A stretch of 64,000 bases of DNA. It comes from Botrimarina mediterranea (GTDB lineage Bacteria; Planctomycetota; Planctomycetia; Pirellulales; Lacipirellulaceae). The notes under the pieces are model-generated. The model was not told the origin of the DNA and searched no databases. It worked only from the letters and a program-made list of their open reading frames with translations. Each line of letters begins with the position of its first letter. The first letter of the stretch is position 1. Below, piece by piece: positions 55,072 through 64,000 of this stretch. Position numbers and translations under genes: made by a program. The DNA is taken from positions 3,133,363 to 3,197,362 of the forward strand of contig NZ_CP036349.1 in NCBI RefSeq assembly GCF_007753265.1, read 5' to 3'.

Positions 55072-56769
55072 CTAAGAAACTTCTGCCGCTATTACGGAGC
55101 CTTTGGTTGTCAATTCAACCCAAGGAGTCCCATCGAGACGCGTCCCGCAAACCGCGACACGCATGCCGAGCGCATCGGCCATGGCGGCGCGCACCAGCAG
55201 GGCCTCGTCGGCCGACTCGGCGTCCGACGCGTAAGCCACCTGGATGTGGTTGGCCTTGTGACGGGCCATCATCTGATCGCGCGACACGCCGTACAGCACG
55301 CCGTGCATAATCGGCCACTGCGGCGTCGTCGAGTCGAGCCGGCGCCGCGTCTCTTCGCCAGGGAGCTCGATGGCCTTGCCGCGGCCGATGTCCATCCGCA
55401 GCTCCTCGTCCTCGACGTAAACCCGCGACCAGACAATCTCGCCCGGCTTGGCGACGCCACTCAGCGTCGAACCTCCCTTGGGGAAGTACATCGGCGGCTG
55501 ACGATAGCCCTCGCTGCCCGCCCAACCGCCGACGTGATGCTCGACCGGCGCCGAGCCAGAGATCTCGAACACCCAGACGTACTCGTCGGTCGTGCCCGAA
55601 CGGTCGACGTCGCCCCAGCGCAGGTCGTGGAGCGTCGTCTCAACCGGCAAGCCGAGCTCGTCGTGCACACGCTGGATCATCAACCCGTCGAGCCCGGCGC
55701 ATTCATCGACTTCATTGAAGTGCAGGACCGGCTTCCCGGCGAACAGCTCGCGCTTGCCGTCGCGGCTCTGGACCGGCGGTCGCGCGGTGCTGTTGAGCAT
55801 CCCCTCGACAAGGTCGCTCGCAGGCAGCAGGTCCTTGAGCCCCTGCTGGTACTGGATGCCGATCAGATCGCACCCGAAGTCGTCCGCGATCCGCACCGCG
55901 GCGATATACATCTGCATCTGCAGGCGGAGCTGCTCGTCCGTTAGATCGGTCTCGTGGGTCGGTCCGGTGTGGAACTTCATGCCCCGTTGCTCGACCCAGG
56001 CACGGGCGGCGTCGGCCTCTTCGGGAGACGATTGGGTCGTCTCGAAATACAGAGCCGATTGGCTGAGCCGCTCCTTGAAGACGCCGGAGGCGTTGAGCAA
56101 CCGGTCGGGGATGATCGCGTTGAACATCCCCATGCACCCCTCGTCGAAGACGCCCATGATCGCCTTGCGGCGCCGGAGCTCGTCGGCGAGCGACTTGCCC
56201 AGCTCACGAGCGTCGGCGGGGACCGTATCGACGGCGAGGTCGCTGACGTGCGACGCGTCGTGGACGCACATGCCGGTCCGCAACCAATCGCCGAGCTTCG
56301 CCGTGAAGTAGGCGTCGGTGAACTCGTCGCTCCACAGCGTCGAGTAGGCGACGCCCGCTTTCGTCAGCGAGCCGTTGAGATTGAGCATGCCAACCAGGCC
56401 CGGCCACTGGCCCGACCAGTTGGCGACGGTCAGGATCGGGCCCCGATGCGTTGTCAGCCCCGGCAGCACATGGTGCGAGTACTGCCATACGGCCTCGGCG
56501 ACAATCAACGGCGCGTCGGGCGGGATTGAACGAAACACCTCGAGCCCTTCACGCTGGCTGGCGATGAAGCCGTGCTTGGCGTCTTCCTTGTAGGGGTGCG
56601 CGCGGACGAGGCGGTAGCCTTGCTCCTCGATCGCCACTTGCAGGGCCCGCTCCATCGCCTGTTGGGCTTCCCAGCACTGCTGGTTCGCCGACGGCCGCAG
56701 GTCGCCGCTGGCGACCAAGAGCACGGTCTTAGAGTCGTGCGGAATCGTCGTGTCGGTTCCAGTCGCCAT
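55072..56769 (-). CDS. L-fucose/L-arabinose isomerase-like protein
   Basis: About 565 residues, no signal peptide, so cytoplasmic. The start is taken at the ATG 56769; a GTG at 56778 is equally possible, with GAGG closer to it. Sequence marks include [56 protein letters not shown] and [20 protein letters not shown], which match the fucose isomerase-like fold with its metal-binding Glu and Asp. The substrate is undecided (fucose, arabinose or a related sugar). It is the first gene of the minus-strand glycan operon and faces the AraC regulator. Confidence 0.82.
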   Translation of the reverse strand: MATGTDTTIPHDSKTVLLVASGDLRPSANQQCWEAQQAMERALQVAIEEQGYRLVRAHPYKEDAKHGFIASQREGLEVFRSIPPDAPLIVAEAVWQYSHHVLPGLTTHRGPILTVANWSGQWPGLVGMLNLNGSLTKAGVAYSTLWSDEFTDAYFTAKLGDWLRTGMCVHDASHVSDLAVDTVPADARELGKSLADELRRRKAIMGVFDEGCMGMFNAIIPDRLLNASGVFKERLSQSALYFETTQSSPEEADAARAWVEQRGMKFHTGPTHETDLTDEQLRLQMQMYIAAVRIADDFGCDLIGIQYQQGLKDLLPASDLVEGMLNSTARPPVQSRDGKRELFAGKPVLHFNEVDECAGLDGLMIQRVHDELGLPVETTLHDLRWGDVDRSGTTDEYVWVFEISGSAPVEHHVGGWAGSEGYRQPPMYFPKGGSTLSGVAKPGEIVWSRVYVEDEELRMDIGRGKAIELPGEETRRRLDSTTPQWPIMHGVLYGVSRDQMMARHKANHIQVAYASDAESADEALLVRAAMADALGMRVAVCGTRLDGTPWVELTTKGSVIAAEVS

Positions 56770-56778
56770 AGTTATCAC

Positions 56779-57315
56779 AGGGCCTCTTCTGCATCCGCGG
56801 GTAGCGGAAATGGTTTCAAGGGAGATTGAGTGCGGGGCGGTTTACCCGCCCGCCTGGTGAGAGAGCCGTCCGCCGCGATAGGTCGCGACCACCGCCCCCG
56901 GTAGCGTCACCGTCAAGTTCCGCTTGGCGGCGAGACCGTGTTCTTTTCAATTCGTAGGAGCCATGCGAGCCGCCTTGGCGCAAACTCGCACAGGGAGGGA
57001 GTGACCGTCCCTTGGCTGAACCGCTTTAGCGATCGCTATCGAGCGGAGTGAGTGAGCGTGACGAGGGGCGAGAAGGCCGACTGGCGATCGGATCGCTTGG
57101 GCTCCGATATCGGCTTTCCTTCCGACACCATCCATTGCAATCAGCGTGGCCCGCAGCGCCCATGGATAAATGGGGCCCAAGGATAGACAATCTAGCACCT
57201 GTCGGCTTCTGCCGATTAGCGGGCGTGACGCCCGCGGAAAAACACCACGACCGGAATCTTAGCAGGAATGGTGGTGGTTTTCCGCTGCCGTTAAACCGGC
57301 CGCGCAATTGCCCCG
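56779..57315. other. Divergent promoter region of the glycan cluster
   Basis: About 540 bp between the isomerase and the AraC gene. It should hold both promoters and the AraC binding sites. A GC hairpin GCGGGCG-TGA-CGCCCGC lies at 57219-57235. Open frames here have no protein character. Confidence 0.5.
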
Positions 57316-58323
57316 ATGCGCAGCCTGGACTATCCTTGCCCCATGGACGGCGGCAATAGCAGCGACGGGCGGCGTCAAGGGACCGGTCAGGTCATCCCGT
57401 TGGCGACCGCCGTAACCGACGCCCGCTACTGCTTCCAGGGCCAGGGCGCCAAGTACCTGGTGCACGATGGCCTCCGCCTCCTCTGCGCGGGACGCGAGCG
57501 CTGCCTGCCCGGGTTTCACGTCGCGCGAACCGACTTCGAGTGCGTGCTCGTCGAGTTCGTCATCGACGGCAAGGGGAAGCTCCGCTCCGAGGGGGTCACG
57601 CACGACCTCTTCCCGGGGATGATCTTCTCCTACCGCATGAACATGGCCCACGACATCTGGACGGGCCCGCGCGAGTCGATGACGAAGTACTTCGCGGCCT
57701 ACGAAGTCGTGAAGTCGTCGGCGCCCCCCGAAGAGCCCGACCTCACGCTGGCGATCGCGCCGGGCGTCGTTCGCTGGATGCGTGACATCGCGACCATGCA
57801 AACGCTCTTCGAGGGCCTCATCAGCGACGGGCAATTGACCGGTAAGCTCCACCAAGAGATCACCGCCTTGTATCTCGAGCTGATCCTGCTCAAGGCCAGC
57901 GAGGCGGTGCTCCCTTCGGCGAGCCAACTCACCGCCGGCGCCGAGGCCTACGAGCGGGCGATCGCCTGCATCGAGAGCGACTTCGCCAGGATCACCACGC
58001 TCGACGACCTCGGCGCCAGAATCAGCCTCGACCCGAACTACATCTGTCGCCTCTTCCGCCGCTTCGGGCAAGAAACCCCGAACCAGTGCCTGACGCGGCA
58101 CAAGCTCAACCGCGCGGTCGAGCTGCTGCTCACGCAGCCGACTTCCGTCAGCGACATCGCGATGAAGGTCGGCTACAGCGACCCCTATTACTTCTCCCGC
58201 GTCTTCAAGAAGCGTTTCGGCTGCTCGCCTCGGGCGTTCCGCGACATCGCCTACAAGAATGCGAAAACGAAAGGGCCCGATGTGCTGGCGATTGTGGACG
58301 ACCCGATAGCAGCGGACGATTGA
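57316..58323 (+). CDS. AraC-family transcriptional regulator
   Basis: 335 residues (an ATG at 57343 is an alternative start). The N-terminal part (about 30-150) is a cupin-like ligand-binding domain: GRERCLPGFHVARTDFECVL, GKLRSEGVTHDLFPGMIFSY. The C-terminal part has the two helix-turn-helix motifs of AraC: LDDLGARISLDPNYICRLFR and VSDIAMKVGYSDPYYFSRVF, closing with KKRFGCSPRAFR. It is read away from the glycan operon and 72 bp before the DUF6786 gene. It most likely activates both when the sugar is present. Confidence 0.93.
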   Translation: MRSLDYPCPMDGGNSSDGRRQGTGQVIPLATAVTDARYCFQGQGAKYLVHDGLRLLCAGRERCLPGFHVARTDFECVLVEFVIDGKGKLRSEGVTHDLFPGMIFSYRMNMAHDIWTGPRESMTKYFAAYEVVKSSAPPEEPDLTLAIAPGVVRWMRDIATMQTLFEGLISDGQLTGKLHQEITALYLELILLKASEAVLPSASQLTAGAEAYERAIACIESDFARITTLDDLGARISLDPNYICRLFRRFGQETPNQCLTRHKLNRAVELLLTQPTSVSDIAMKVGYSDPYYFSRVFKKRFGCSPRAFRDIAYKNAKTKGPDVLAIVDDPIAADD

Positions 58324-58395
58324 ACCGCGCGGCCTTTCGTTGCTGCTCTGATCACAACGCTGCGTCTTTTCCCCTCCTCGGTACGAGAACCTCCC

Positions 58396-59691
58396 ATGTC
58401 TGATTCCCCCCTGGAGCCAGCTCGCCATGCGCGGCGTTGGCTGTTCACCTCGGCTGCCGCCCTTGCCGCGGCGGGCTGCGCCGATCCGGTCTCGAGTGAA
58501 CCCACGGCTTCCACGACAAAAAATGCTCCCGGTGTCATGAGCGCTGAGAAGACCTTTCAAGAAGACGTCGACTTCCTCAAGAAGCACGCCGAGACGATCG
58601 TGCTCAAGGGCAAGAGCGGCGACGCCAGGGTCGCCGTAACGCCCGCCTATCAAGGCCGTGTGATGACCTCGTCCGCGACGGGCGGCGATGGCGTCAGCTT
58701 CGGCTGGATCAACTACTCCCACGTCGAGTCGGGCGAGGTCGCCGAACACATCAACGTCTACGGCGGCGAAGAGCGTTTCTGGCTCGGCCCCGAGGGCGGG
58801 CAGTTCAGTATCTACTTCGCGCCGGGCGCCAAGTTCGAGTTCGCCGACTGGCAAACCCCGGCGCCGATCGACACCGAGCCCTTCGATGTCACCGATCAGT
58901 CCGACACAAAGGTCTCCTTTAAGAAGGAAACCGAGCTCACCAACTATTCCGGCACGAAGCTCTCTCTGCGGATCGATCGCGACGTCGAGGTCATCTCAGC
59001 CGACGACGCCTCCGGTTCGCTCGGCGTTGATCCGGGGAAGCTGAACTTCGTCGGATACCGCACGGTCAACAAGGTCACGAACACCGGTGACACGGCCTGG
59101 ACGAAAGAGACGGGCATGCTCTCGATCTGGCTGCTCGGCATGTACAAGCCAGGGCCGGAGACTACGATCGTCGTGCCGTTCAAACCGGGCCCGGAAGAAG
59201 AGCTCGGCGTAATCGTCAACGACGAGTACTTCGGCAAGGTTCCCGCCGACCGCCTCAAGGTGCAGGAGGACGTCCTCTACCTCTCTGCCGACGGCAAGCA
59301 CCGCTCGAAGATCGGCCTGCCGCCGCGGCGGGCGAAGGACGTCGCCGGCAGCTTCGACGCCGAGCGGGACATCCTCACCATCGTCAAGTACAGCAAGCCC
59401 GGCGACGAGGTCACCGATTACGTGAACTCGATGTGGGAGATCCAAGACGAGCCATTCGCGGGCGACACTATCAACGCCTACAACGACGGATCGCCCGAGC
59501 CCGGCGCGCCGCCGCTGGGGCCGTTCTACGAGATCGAGACCTCAAGCCCCGCCTTGGCGCTTGAGCCCGGCAAGTCGGGCGAGCATGTCTCCGAGACCTA
59601 CCACTTCCAAGGCGACCGCAGCGAACTCGACCGCGTCGCCCAAGCCGTGCTCGGCGTCTCGCTGGAGGAGATCGAAGCGGGCCTCGAGTGA
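58396..59691 (+). CDS. DUF6786 family lipoprotein
   Basis: 431 residues. The N-terminus has arginines (RHARRWLFTSAAALAAAGC) and a lipobox, so it is a lipoprotein. The body contains TPAYQGRVMTSSATGGDGVS, then GWINYSHVESGEVAEHINVY, GGEERFWLGPEGGQFSIYF and WLLGMYKPGPETTIVVPFK, which match DUF6786 proteins found near sugar-use genes in Bacteroidota and planctomycetes. The fold resembles aldose-epimerase-type beta sandwiches; the function is not known. It is downstream of the AraC gene and ends at a strong terminator. Confidence 0.8.
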   Translation: MSDSPLEPARHARRWLFTSAAALAAAGCADPVSSEPTASTTKNAPGVMSAEKTFQEDVDFLKKHAETIVLKGKSGDARVAVTPAYQGRVMTSSATGGDGVSFGWINYSHVESGEVAEHINVYGGEERFWLGPEGGQFSIYFAPGAKFEFADWQTPAPIDTEPFDVTDQSDTKVSFKKETELTNYSGTKLSLRIDRDVEVISADDASGSLGVDPGKLNFVGYRTVNKVTNTGDTAWTKETGMLSIWLLGMYKPGPETTIVVPFKPGPEEELGVIVNDEYFGKVPADRLKVQEDVLYLSADGKHRSKIGLPPRRAKDVAGSFDAERDILTIVKYSKPGDEVTDYVNSMWEIQDEPFAGDTINAYNDGSPEPGAPPLGPFYEIETSSPALALEPGKSGEHVSETYHFQGDRSELDRVAQAVLGVSLEEIEAGLE

Positions 59692-59724
59692 GCGGTTAGA
59701 GTTCTCGAAAGTCAACTAACAACG

Positions 59725-59760
59725 CGCGGCGGGCCACTCGCGGCCCGCCGCGTTTTTCTT
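59725..59760 (+). terminator. Intrinsic terminator after the DUF6786 gene
   Basis: An 11-bp perfect stem CGCGGCGGGCC / GGCCCGCCGCG with a 6-base loop, followed by TTTTTCTT. It ends the AraC-DUF6786 transcripts. Confidence 0.88.
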
Positions 59761-59772
59761 TTCCGCCCAACT

Positions 59773-59857
59773 GTGGGAGGCGTCTCCAGACGCCGATTAC
59801 GGTATCCATCCCCAAACGGTGTGGTGCGCGTAATCGGCGTCTGGAGACGCCTCCCAC
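59773..59857. repeat. Perfect 29-bp inverted repeat with nested palindromes
   Basis: The left arm (59773-59801) and right arm (59829-59857) are exact reverse complements, separated by 27 bases. Each arm contains GGCGTCTCCAGACGCC or its complement, itself a palindrome. It lies between two facing terminators, like a REP/BIME-type element. Confidence 0.85.
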
Positions 59858-59886
59858 CGTGCTGATGTACGGGGCTAAACAAAGAA

Positions 59887-59936
59887 GGCCCGCCACTCTC
59901 GCCGCCACACCCCGCGGGGCGGCGAGAGGGCGGGCC
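59887..59936 (-). terminator. Intrinsic terminator for the minus-strand genes
   Basis: A 19-bp stem with one bulged base (GGCCCGCC-A-CTCTCGCCGCC against GGCGGCGAGAG-GGCGGGCC). Read on the minus strand, it is followed by TTCTTTGTTT. It ends the transcript of the gene at 59982. Confidence 0.75.
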
Positions 59937-59981
59937 ATCACCTGCATGCAAACGGACCACGCACTGAGCTATCGGTTGGTG

Positions 59982-60380
59982 CTACTCTTCCAAAGCAAAG
60001 TTCAGGTCCGTGGCGCCTTCTGCCGTGATCGTGGCTTTTAGTTCCGAAGTCGTCGGGTCTTCATAGCGTTCGGGAATCGCAACGTACGCGCTGGGATTAC
60101 CAACCGCGACCGATTTGGTGCTGACGGTGATCAGCACTTCACCGAGGGGCGCGCGATCGGTGGAGAATTGCCCATCTTTTATCTTGGCCGAAGAACTCGT
60201 CATTCCGTCTGCGGTCTTGAACCCGATCGTGCCTGCTGGCAGCGGCGCACTATTAAAAACGACGGTCCCGGACACCGCGGCTCGGTTCGAGGGCGACTTA
60301 GGACCTTCACCGCAGCCGAGCCATGCTGGACTCAATAAGATCAATAGAGAAAGACCTGCCGTTTGGTAATCAGAGAACAT
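59982..60380 (-). CDS. Transthyretin-like (carboxypeptidase-regulatory-like) lipoprotein
   Basis: The start is set at the ATG at 60380 (MFSDYQTAGLSLLILLSPAW then LGC), which makes a lipoprotein signal peptide; the open frame extends 37 codons upstream. 132 residues. The body VSGTVVFNSAPLPAGTIGFK, IKDGQFSTDRAPLGEVLITV and PERYEDPTTSELKATI is the small transthyretin-like lipoprotein that often follows DUF1559 genes in planctomycetes. It lies 56 bp after the DUF1559 gene and ends at a terminator. Confidence 0.83.
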   Translation of the reverse strand: MFSDYQTAGLSLLILLSPAWLGCGEGPKSPSNRAAVSGTVVFNSAPLPAGTIGFKTADGMTSSSAKIKDGQFSTDRAPLGEVLITVSTKSVAVGNPSAYVAIPERYEDPTTSELKATITAEGATDLNFALEE

Positions 60381-60436
60381 TCGTGAACTGCTTAAGGTTG
60401 TGTTGGTCGATTCTGGCGCTACGAGAGTTTGAAAGA

Positions 60437-61492
60437 TCATCCGCCCGGGGGGAGGTCCATACCGTCGGTAGGCAGCACAAAATGACGCCACTCGAGAAAA
60501 TCAATATCCCCGGCGATGCTCGTGACGCTTCCGTCGAGAAGTAAGATGGTCATGGCTTGGTGGGGCGTTTGTGTGAGTAGGTCGTTGCAGTTTTGTGGGC
60601 TTGGGGCGATCTGCGGCACGTCCATGGTGTTGAGGAAGTCGTCTTTGCCTTCAAGTTGCGGAACGCCACGCCGCTTGTACTGATCGTTCCAGGCGAAGAC
60701 GTTGTCGAACTGCACCGCTCTCGTTCCTAACCAGTGCGTCCGCCCCGAGTCATACGACATTTCTACCCCGCAAAGGGCGTAACGCTCAGCGAAGGCGATC
60801 GTTTTGCTGGTGCCATCGGTAATGTGGCGGAACTGGGGATGAGTGAGCGGCCGCGGCTGGGAATGGGTGCTGCGGAAGAGTGGCTCGTCGATCGTTCCCA
60901 CTCCGCTGCCAATCCGCGATTGCGACGGATTGTTCCACCAGTGATTCAAGGCTTGGACGTTAGCGACATAGTTGCCTCCCCCCCAGCTTCTGCCGTCGTC
61001 CATCGGCCCGACGACGCCGTCCGCTGTTGATGTCTCTGAGGGACATCGGTAGACCACGGGAGCAGGTGGTCCCGAGTTTCCCGAATTGAAGAAGTTCATC
61101 GTCCAGCCGTGCATTGAGTCATGCAGAGCACTTTCTTCCATGTAGGGGAGTAGGTGATACTGAATCGAACCGAGTTTTGCAGGACCGGTGGTGGCGTTGA
61201 CGATTTCAGGCGGAGGGAGTGCGGAACCGCCCGTCGGGTCCTCTCCTGGATAATAACCAGCCGCTTGGGGCATCCCGCCGTGCGAGTCATGCGCCATGTG
61301 CAGGGCGATGCCGATTTGCTTCATGTTGTTGGTGCACTGCGCCCGTCGCGCCGCCTCGCGCGCCGATTGAACCGCAGGCAGCAACAGCGCCACCAGGATC
61401 CCGATGATCGCGATCACGACCAGCAGCTCCACCAAGGTGAAGCCGTCGCCGGGGCGAGCGGTAAGACGCTTATCGGTTGGTCGGACGGCCAT
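60437..61492 (-). CDS. DUF1559 family pseudopilin
   Basis: The start is set at the ATG at 61492 ([20 protein letters not shown]), with GGAG about 10 bases upstream; an ATG at 61510 is the alternative. 351 residues. [20 protein letters not shown] is the pilin-type cleavage site and helix, followed by [20 protein letters not shown] and the DUF1559 body ([58 protein letters not shown]). The sequence match in the final part is weaker than in the 29961 gene. It forms a two-gene unit with the lipoprotein downstream. Confidence 0.9.
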   Translation of the reverse strand: MAVRPTDKRLTARPGDGFTLVELLVVIAIIGILVALLLPAVQSAREAARRAQCTNNMKQIGIALHMAHDSHGGMPQAAGYYPGEDPTGGSALPPPEIVNATTGPAKLGSIQYHLLPYMEESALHDSMHGWTMNFFNSGNSGPPAPVVYRCPSETSTADGVVGPMDDGRSWGGGNYVANVQALNHWWNNPSQSRIGSGVGTIDEPLFRSTHSQPRPLTHPQFRHITDGTSKTIAFAERYALCGVEMSYDSGRTHWLGTRAVQFDNVFAWNDQYKRRGVPQLEGKDDFLNTMDVPQIAPSPQNCNDLLTQTPHQAMTILLLDGSVTSIAGDIDFLEWRHFVLPTDGMDLPPGG

Positions 61493-61677
61493 GTCTGCTA
61501 TTCTCCGCATTGCTTGATGGAGGCCCGGCAGGTTTGCCCCGGCCTCGGCGCCGCGGTCGAATGCTCGCGGCGTAACATCGAGTTCAGTTATTCGACTCAC
61601 GCCCTGGCGCCTCGCCGGAAGTCCGGCGAGGCGATGTGTCGTGTCGTTAATCGTCTCAGCTTGTCGCTCCCCTTCGG

Positions 61678-63696
61678 CTAGCCGCGGTTGCGACGGCCAA
61701 GCGCCGCTAGGGCGCCCAGCACCACGGTTACGCAAGTAGCCGGCTCGGGGATCGTGACGCCCGGCGATGAACTGGCGCCAGCGCCGTAGTTGTTCGCCCA
61801 CACGTCGTAGTCCTCGGACGTAACCATGCCGGGGGTTTCATCGTTCGGTAAGGTCACCGAGGAATCGAGGTTGTCACGCCAGACGGTGTAGTCGGCCGCA
61901 TTGACAACGCCGTCGTCGTTGTAGTCACCGGCGAGCATCGGCGCCGACAGGAACGTCGCCCGGAGGATCTCGCCGAGTCCGCCCGAGATGACCTCGAGGT
62001 CGAACGCGCCGACGTCTTCCGACGCCAGTGTGAAGTCCTTGCCGGTGCCGACGTTCTGAGTCGTCCCCGTGCCCGTCGCACCGAAGGACGAAGCCGTGAT
62101 CAGGTCGAACGTGTCGCCGACCGTCGGCAAGTAACCATCGATCAGATCGAGGTCGATCTCGGCGCCGTCCAGGTCGGCGACGCCATCAACACTGATCAAG
62201 CTGACGCCGCTGCTGTCGAGGATCTCGAAGCCGAGGGTGGCCGAGTTGCTGCGGCCCGCCCCGGAGGCGTCGCTGCGGAAGTCGCTCTTGTCGGCGGGGT
62301 TCGCGAGCAGGTTGCCACCGATCTCGATCGTCGCCGCCGAGCCGCGGACAATCAGCGCGCCGCTGGCATTGAGGGCCTGGCCTTGAGCGTCGTCTGGGCC
62401 GGTCGGCTCGACTCGCACGTCGTCGGCCGGGGCGTTGCTCGCCAGTGCGGCGCCGATGTGGACGTTGCCGACAACGTCGAGCGATCCACCACCAATCCGG
62501 TACTCGCCGTAAGACTGGTCAAAGTCGCCGAGGAAGACATTTGTGGCGATGTTCACTTCGCCGCCGGTCTGATTGACGGCGCCCTGACCCGACCCCGGAA
62601 GATCGACGAAGCCGACGCGGCCAACGAAGAAGTTGTTGACTTCGGCAACGGCGTCCGTGCCGGTTTGGTTGAGCACGCCGCCGCTGATGTTCCAGGTCCC
62701 CTGGCCATCGCGACCGACCATGATGCTGCCGGAGCTATACGTGCCGCCGGTCTGGTTGACCGTGCCATCGCCGCCCGCAAAGGCGCCGATAACCGTATTC
62801 AACGCGACCTCGGTCTCAGCGTCGTCGCTGATGTTGTAGGTCACTGTTGCGCCCTGGACGTCGCCAGGGTTCTCGATGTTGTCGGCGATCACAAACGTAT
62901 TCGCGGTGAACTTGCCAGCGGAATGGGTGTACGTGGCGTTGCCGCGACGCCCCATGACGAAAGCAGCGGGAACCGTGAACGTGCCGCCGGTCTGATTGAT
63001 TGTGGCGTTGGCGTTGGGGAGAAACGAAGCGAAAGCAAAGTTGCCGACCCGAACGTTGGCGTCGCCGCTGATGTTCAGCGTTCCCGTGCCTTCGAAGCCG
63101 ATGAGGATATTCTCGCCGATCGCTTCAAGCGTGCCGCTGCTGATGTTTACCGTGCCATTGGAGGGGGCGCCCAAACCGATGAAGATCTCGTGGTTCGCTA
63201 GCATCTGACCGCCGGTCATGTTCAGCGTGCCGGTTCCGACATCTCCCACCAGCAGGTCGCCGATGCCAAAGCCGCTGGGGATGACGCCATCGATAAACAC
63301 CTCACCGCCGCTCATATTCAGAACGCCGGTCGATCCCTCGGCCTGACCAATACGGATCGTCGAGGGGAAGTCAGCCGGATTACCGGCGTTGGCGACATAG
63401 AGGTTGGCGCCCGCGGTAATCTCCATCGTCCCCGTCTCGCCGGCGACGGCGCCGAGGTCCACGAGGTCGGCGTCCGCGATGGTGCTCAGCGTGACGGTGT
63501 GCCCGCCGTTGATGAACGCCGAGTTTCCGATCGCCGGAACGCCGGCGTCCCAAGTCGAGGCGGAGTCCCAGGCGCCAGAACCGACAGCGTTGGTCTGCGC
63601 GTTAGCGCTGATTCCTACTAGCGAGAGAGCTCCGACTAACGAGAGGGCCAAGCCCAACGCCGCGGCGCGGCAAATGTGTGAAAGCTTGCGGGTCAT
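61678..63696 (-). CDS. Autotransporter-type repeat protein with dockerin-like segment and PEP-CTERM signal
   Basis: 672 residues. A signal peptide ([20 protein letters not shown] then SANA) is followed by a start typical of such proteins ([20 protein letters not shown]) and about 12 short repeats with the pattern GTLNMTGG-x-x-x-x-x-x-x-IG, as in beta-helical passenger domains. A calcium-loop, dockerin-like segment ([19 protein letters not shown] and [12 protein letters not shown]) precedes [19 protein letters not shown] with basic residues (PEP-CTERM). It is probably exported, folded as a beta-helix and sorted by exosortase. It shares its architecture with the larger protein at 37.5 kb. Confidence 0.9.
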   Translation of the reverse strand: MTRKLSHICRAAALGLALSLVGALSLVGISANAQTNAVGSGAWDSASTWDAGVPAIGNSAFINGGHTVTLSTIADADLVDLGAVAGETGTMEITAGANLYVANAGNPADFPSTIRIGQAEGSTGVLNMSGGEVFIDGVIPSGFGIGDLLVGDVGTGTLNMTGGQMLANHEIFIGLGAPSNGTVNISSGTLEAIGENILIGFEGTGTLNISGDANVRVGNFAFASFLPNANATINQTGGTFTVPAAFVMGRRGNATYTHSAGKFTANTFVIADNIENPGDVQGATVTYNISDDAETEVALNTVIGAFAGGDGTVNQTGGTYSSGSIMVGRDGQGTWNISGGVLNQTGTDAVAEVNNFFVGRVGFVDLPGSGQGAVNQTGGEVNIATNVFLGDFDQSYGEYRIGGGSLDVVGNVHIGAALASNAPADDVRVEPTGPDDAQGQALNASGALIVRGSAATIEIGGNLLANPADKSDFRSDASGAGRSNSATLGFEILDSSGVSLISVDGVADLDGAEIDLDLIDGYLPTVGDTFDLITASSFGATGTGTTQNVGTGKDFTLASEDVGAFDLEVISGGLGEILRATFLSAPMLAGDYNDDGVVNAADYTVWRDNLDSSVTLPNDETPGMVTSEDYDVWANNYGAGASSSPGVTIPEPATCVTVVLGALAALGRRNRG

Positions 63697-64000
63697 GGTG
63701 CGTTCCTGACTGGGATGCGCATGGAGCGCGGGTGAGGAGAGTTCCGCCTAGTCTCTAGCCCGAACAGCAGTCCCGTCGATTTCATGCCCAACGACATCTG
63801 GCCTGCCGGCGCGTCGGCGTCGGCAGGCCAAGCCGCCGAAGAAACGGCGGAGCGAAGGGTCGATTCGCTTCGGCCACTAACGCGGCTTCGGCGATCAGGG
63901 ACAAGCGTTCGGATTAGCGGCTCACGCAGGATTGCCCCGTTACGGGCGTCCGCGGCGCTTGCCTAGTTCGTAATGAGCGCTGCTGGACTCCTTGTTCGAA
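63697..64000. other. Upstream region with a hairpin
   Basis: Nothing certain beyond the likely promoter of the preceding minus-strand gene. A hairpin TGGCCTGCCG / CGGCAGGCCA (10-bp arms, 12-base loop) lies at 63799-63830. The short open frame at 63784-63966 is not supported. Confidence 0.4.

Noticed and set aside
56947-57359. Short frames in the divergent region before the AraC gene
   Set aside because: No family, no ribosome binding site and opposite-strand overlap; treated as promoter DNA.
57259-58854. 531-residue open frame on the minus strand
   Set aside because: It covers the AraC and DUF6786 genes in antisense; both of those have clear families.
63784-63966. 60-residue plus frame at the right end
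   Set aside because: Arg/Ala/Ser-rich, contains the hairpin at 63799-63830, and has no recognisable start signal.

Overview
The window is high-GC bacterial DNA that looks like a planctomycete of the Pirellulales, possibly Lacipirellulaceae (inference). The signs are seven PEP-CTERM proteins, two DUF1559 pseudopilins, a DUF1800/DUF1501 pair, dockerin-like plus PEP-CTERM repeat proteins, and BlaI/BlaR1 systems whose BlaR1 carries carboxypeptidase-regulatory-like (transthyretin-fold) repeats. No rRNA, complete tRNA or CRISPR array was seen.

Layout. (1) 1-16.6 kb: two head-to-head BlaI/BlaR1 loci. The left one runs off the window. The right one encodes a 3224-residue BlaR1-like protein with four large repeat modules, coupled to DUF1800 and DUF1501 genes. 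Dyad operators lie before each blaI. (2) 16.6-26.5 kb: an accessory region with five PEP-CTERM genes, a deoxyribosyltransferase/TIR-like protein, a cysteine-rich lipoprotein and small unknowns. (3) 26.5-29.9 kb: island debris, with an IS3 remnant, a tmRNA 3'-end fragment, a frameshifted integrase, and an intact gene with an immunity-like domain. (4) 30-37 kb: an eight-gene minus-strand type II secretion/pseudopilin operon (one GspE-type ATPase, three GspF-type proteins, three small pseudopilin-like proteins, one DUF1559). (5) 37.5-41.8 kb: a 1433-residue repeat protein. (6) 42-46 kb: decayed DNA holding a frameshifted, truncated two-helicase gene and an S1/P1-type nuclease gene with four in-frame stops. 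(7) 46.4-59.7 kb: a glycan-use cluster (GH97, GH116, an unknown secreted protein, DUF2961/GH172, a FucI-like isomerase) transcribed away from an AraC regulator and a DUF6786 lipoprotein. (8) 59.7-64 kb: facing terminators around a perfect 29-bp inverted repeat, then a transthyretin-like lipoprotein, a DUF1559 protein and a PEP-CTERM repeat protein.

How it fits together. The glycan cluster reads as one catabolic unit: exported glycosidases, a cytoplasmic sugar isomerase and a divergent AraC activator. The 30-37 kb operon builds a pilus-like envelope machine. The most unusual system is the BlaI-giant BlaR1-DUF1800-DUF1501 operon. It has the parts of a proteolysis-triggered derepression circuit whose sensor is a very large beta-rich extracytoplasmic region and whose output includes a secreted protein pair.
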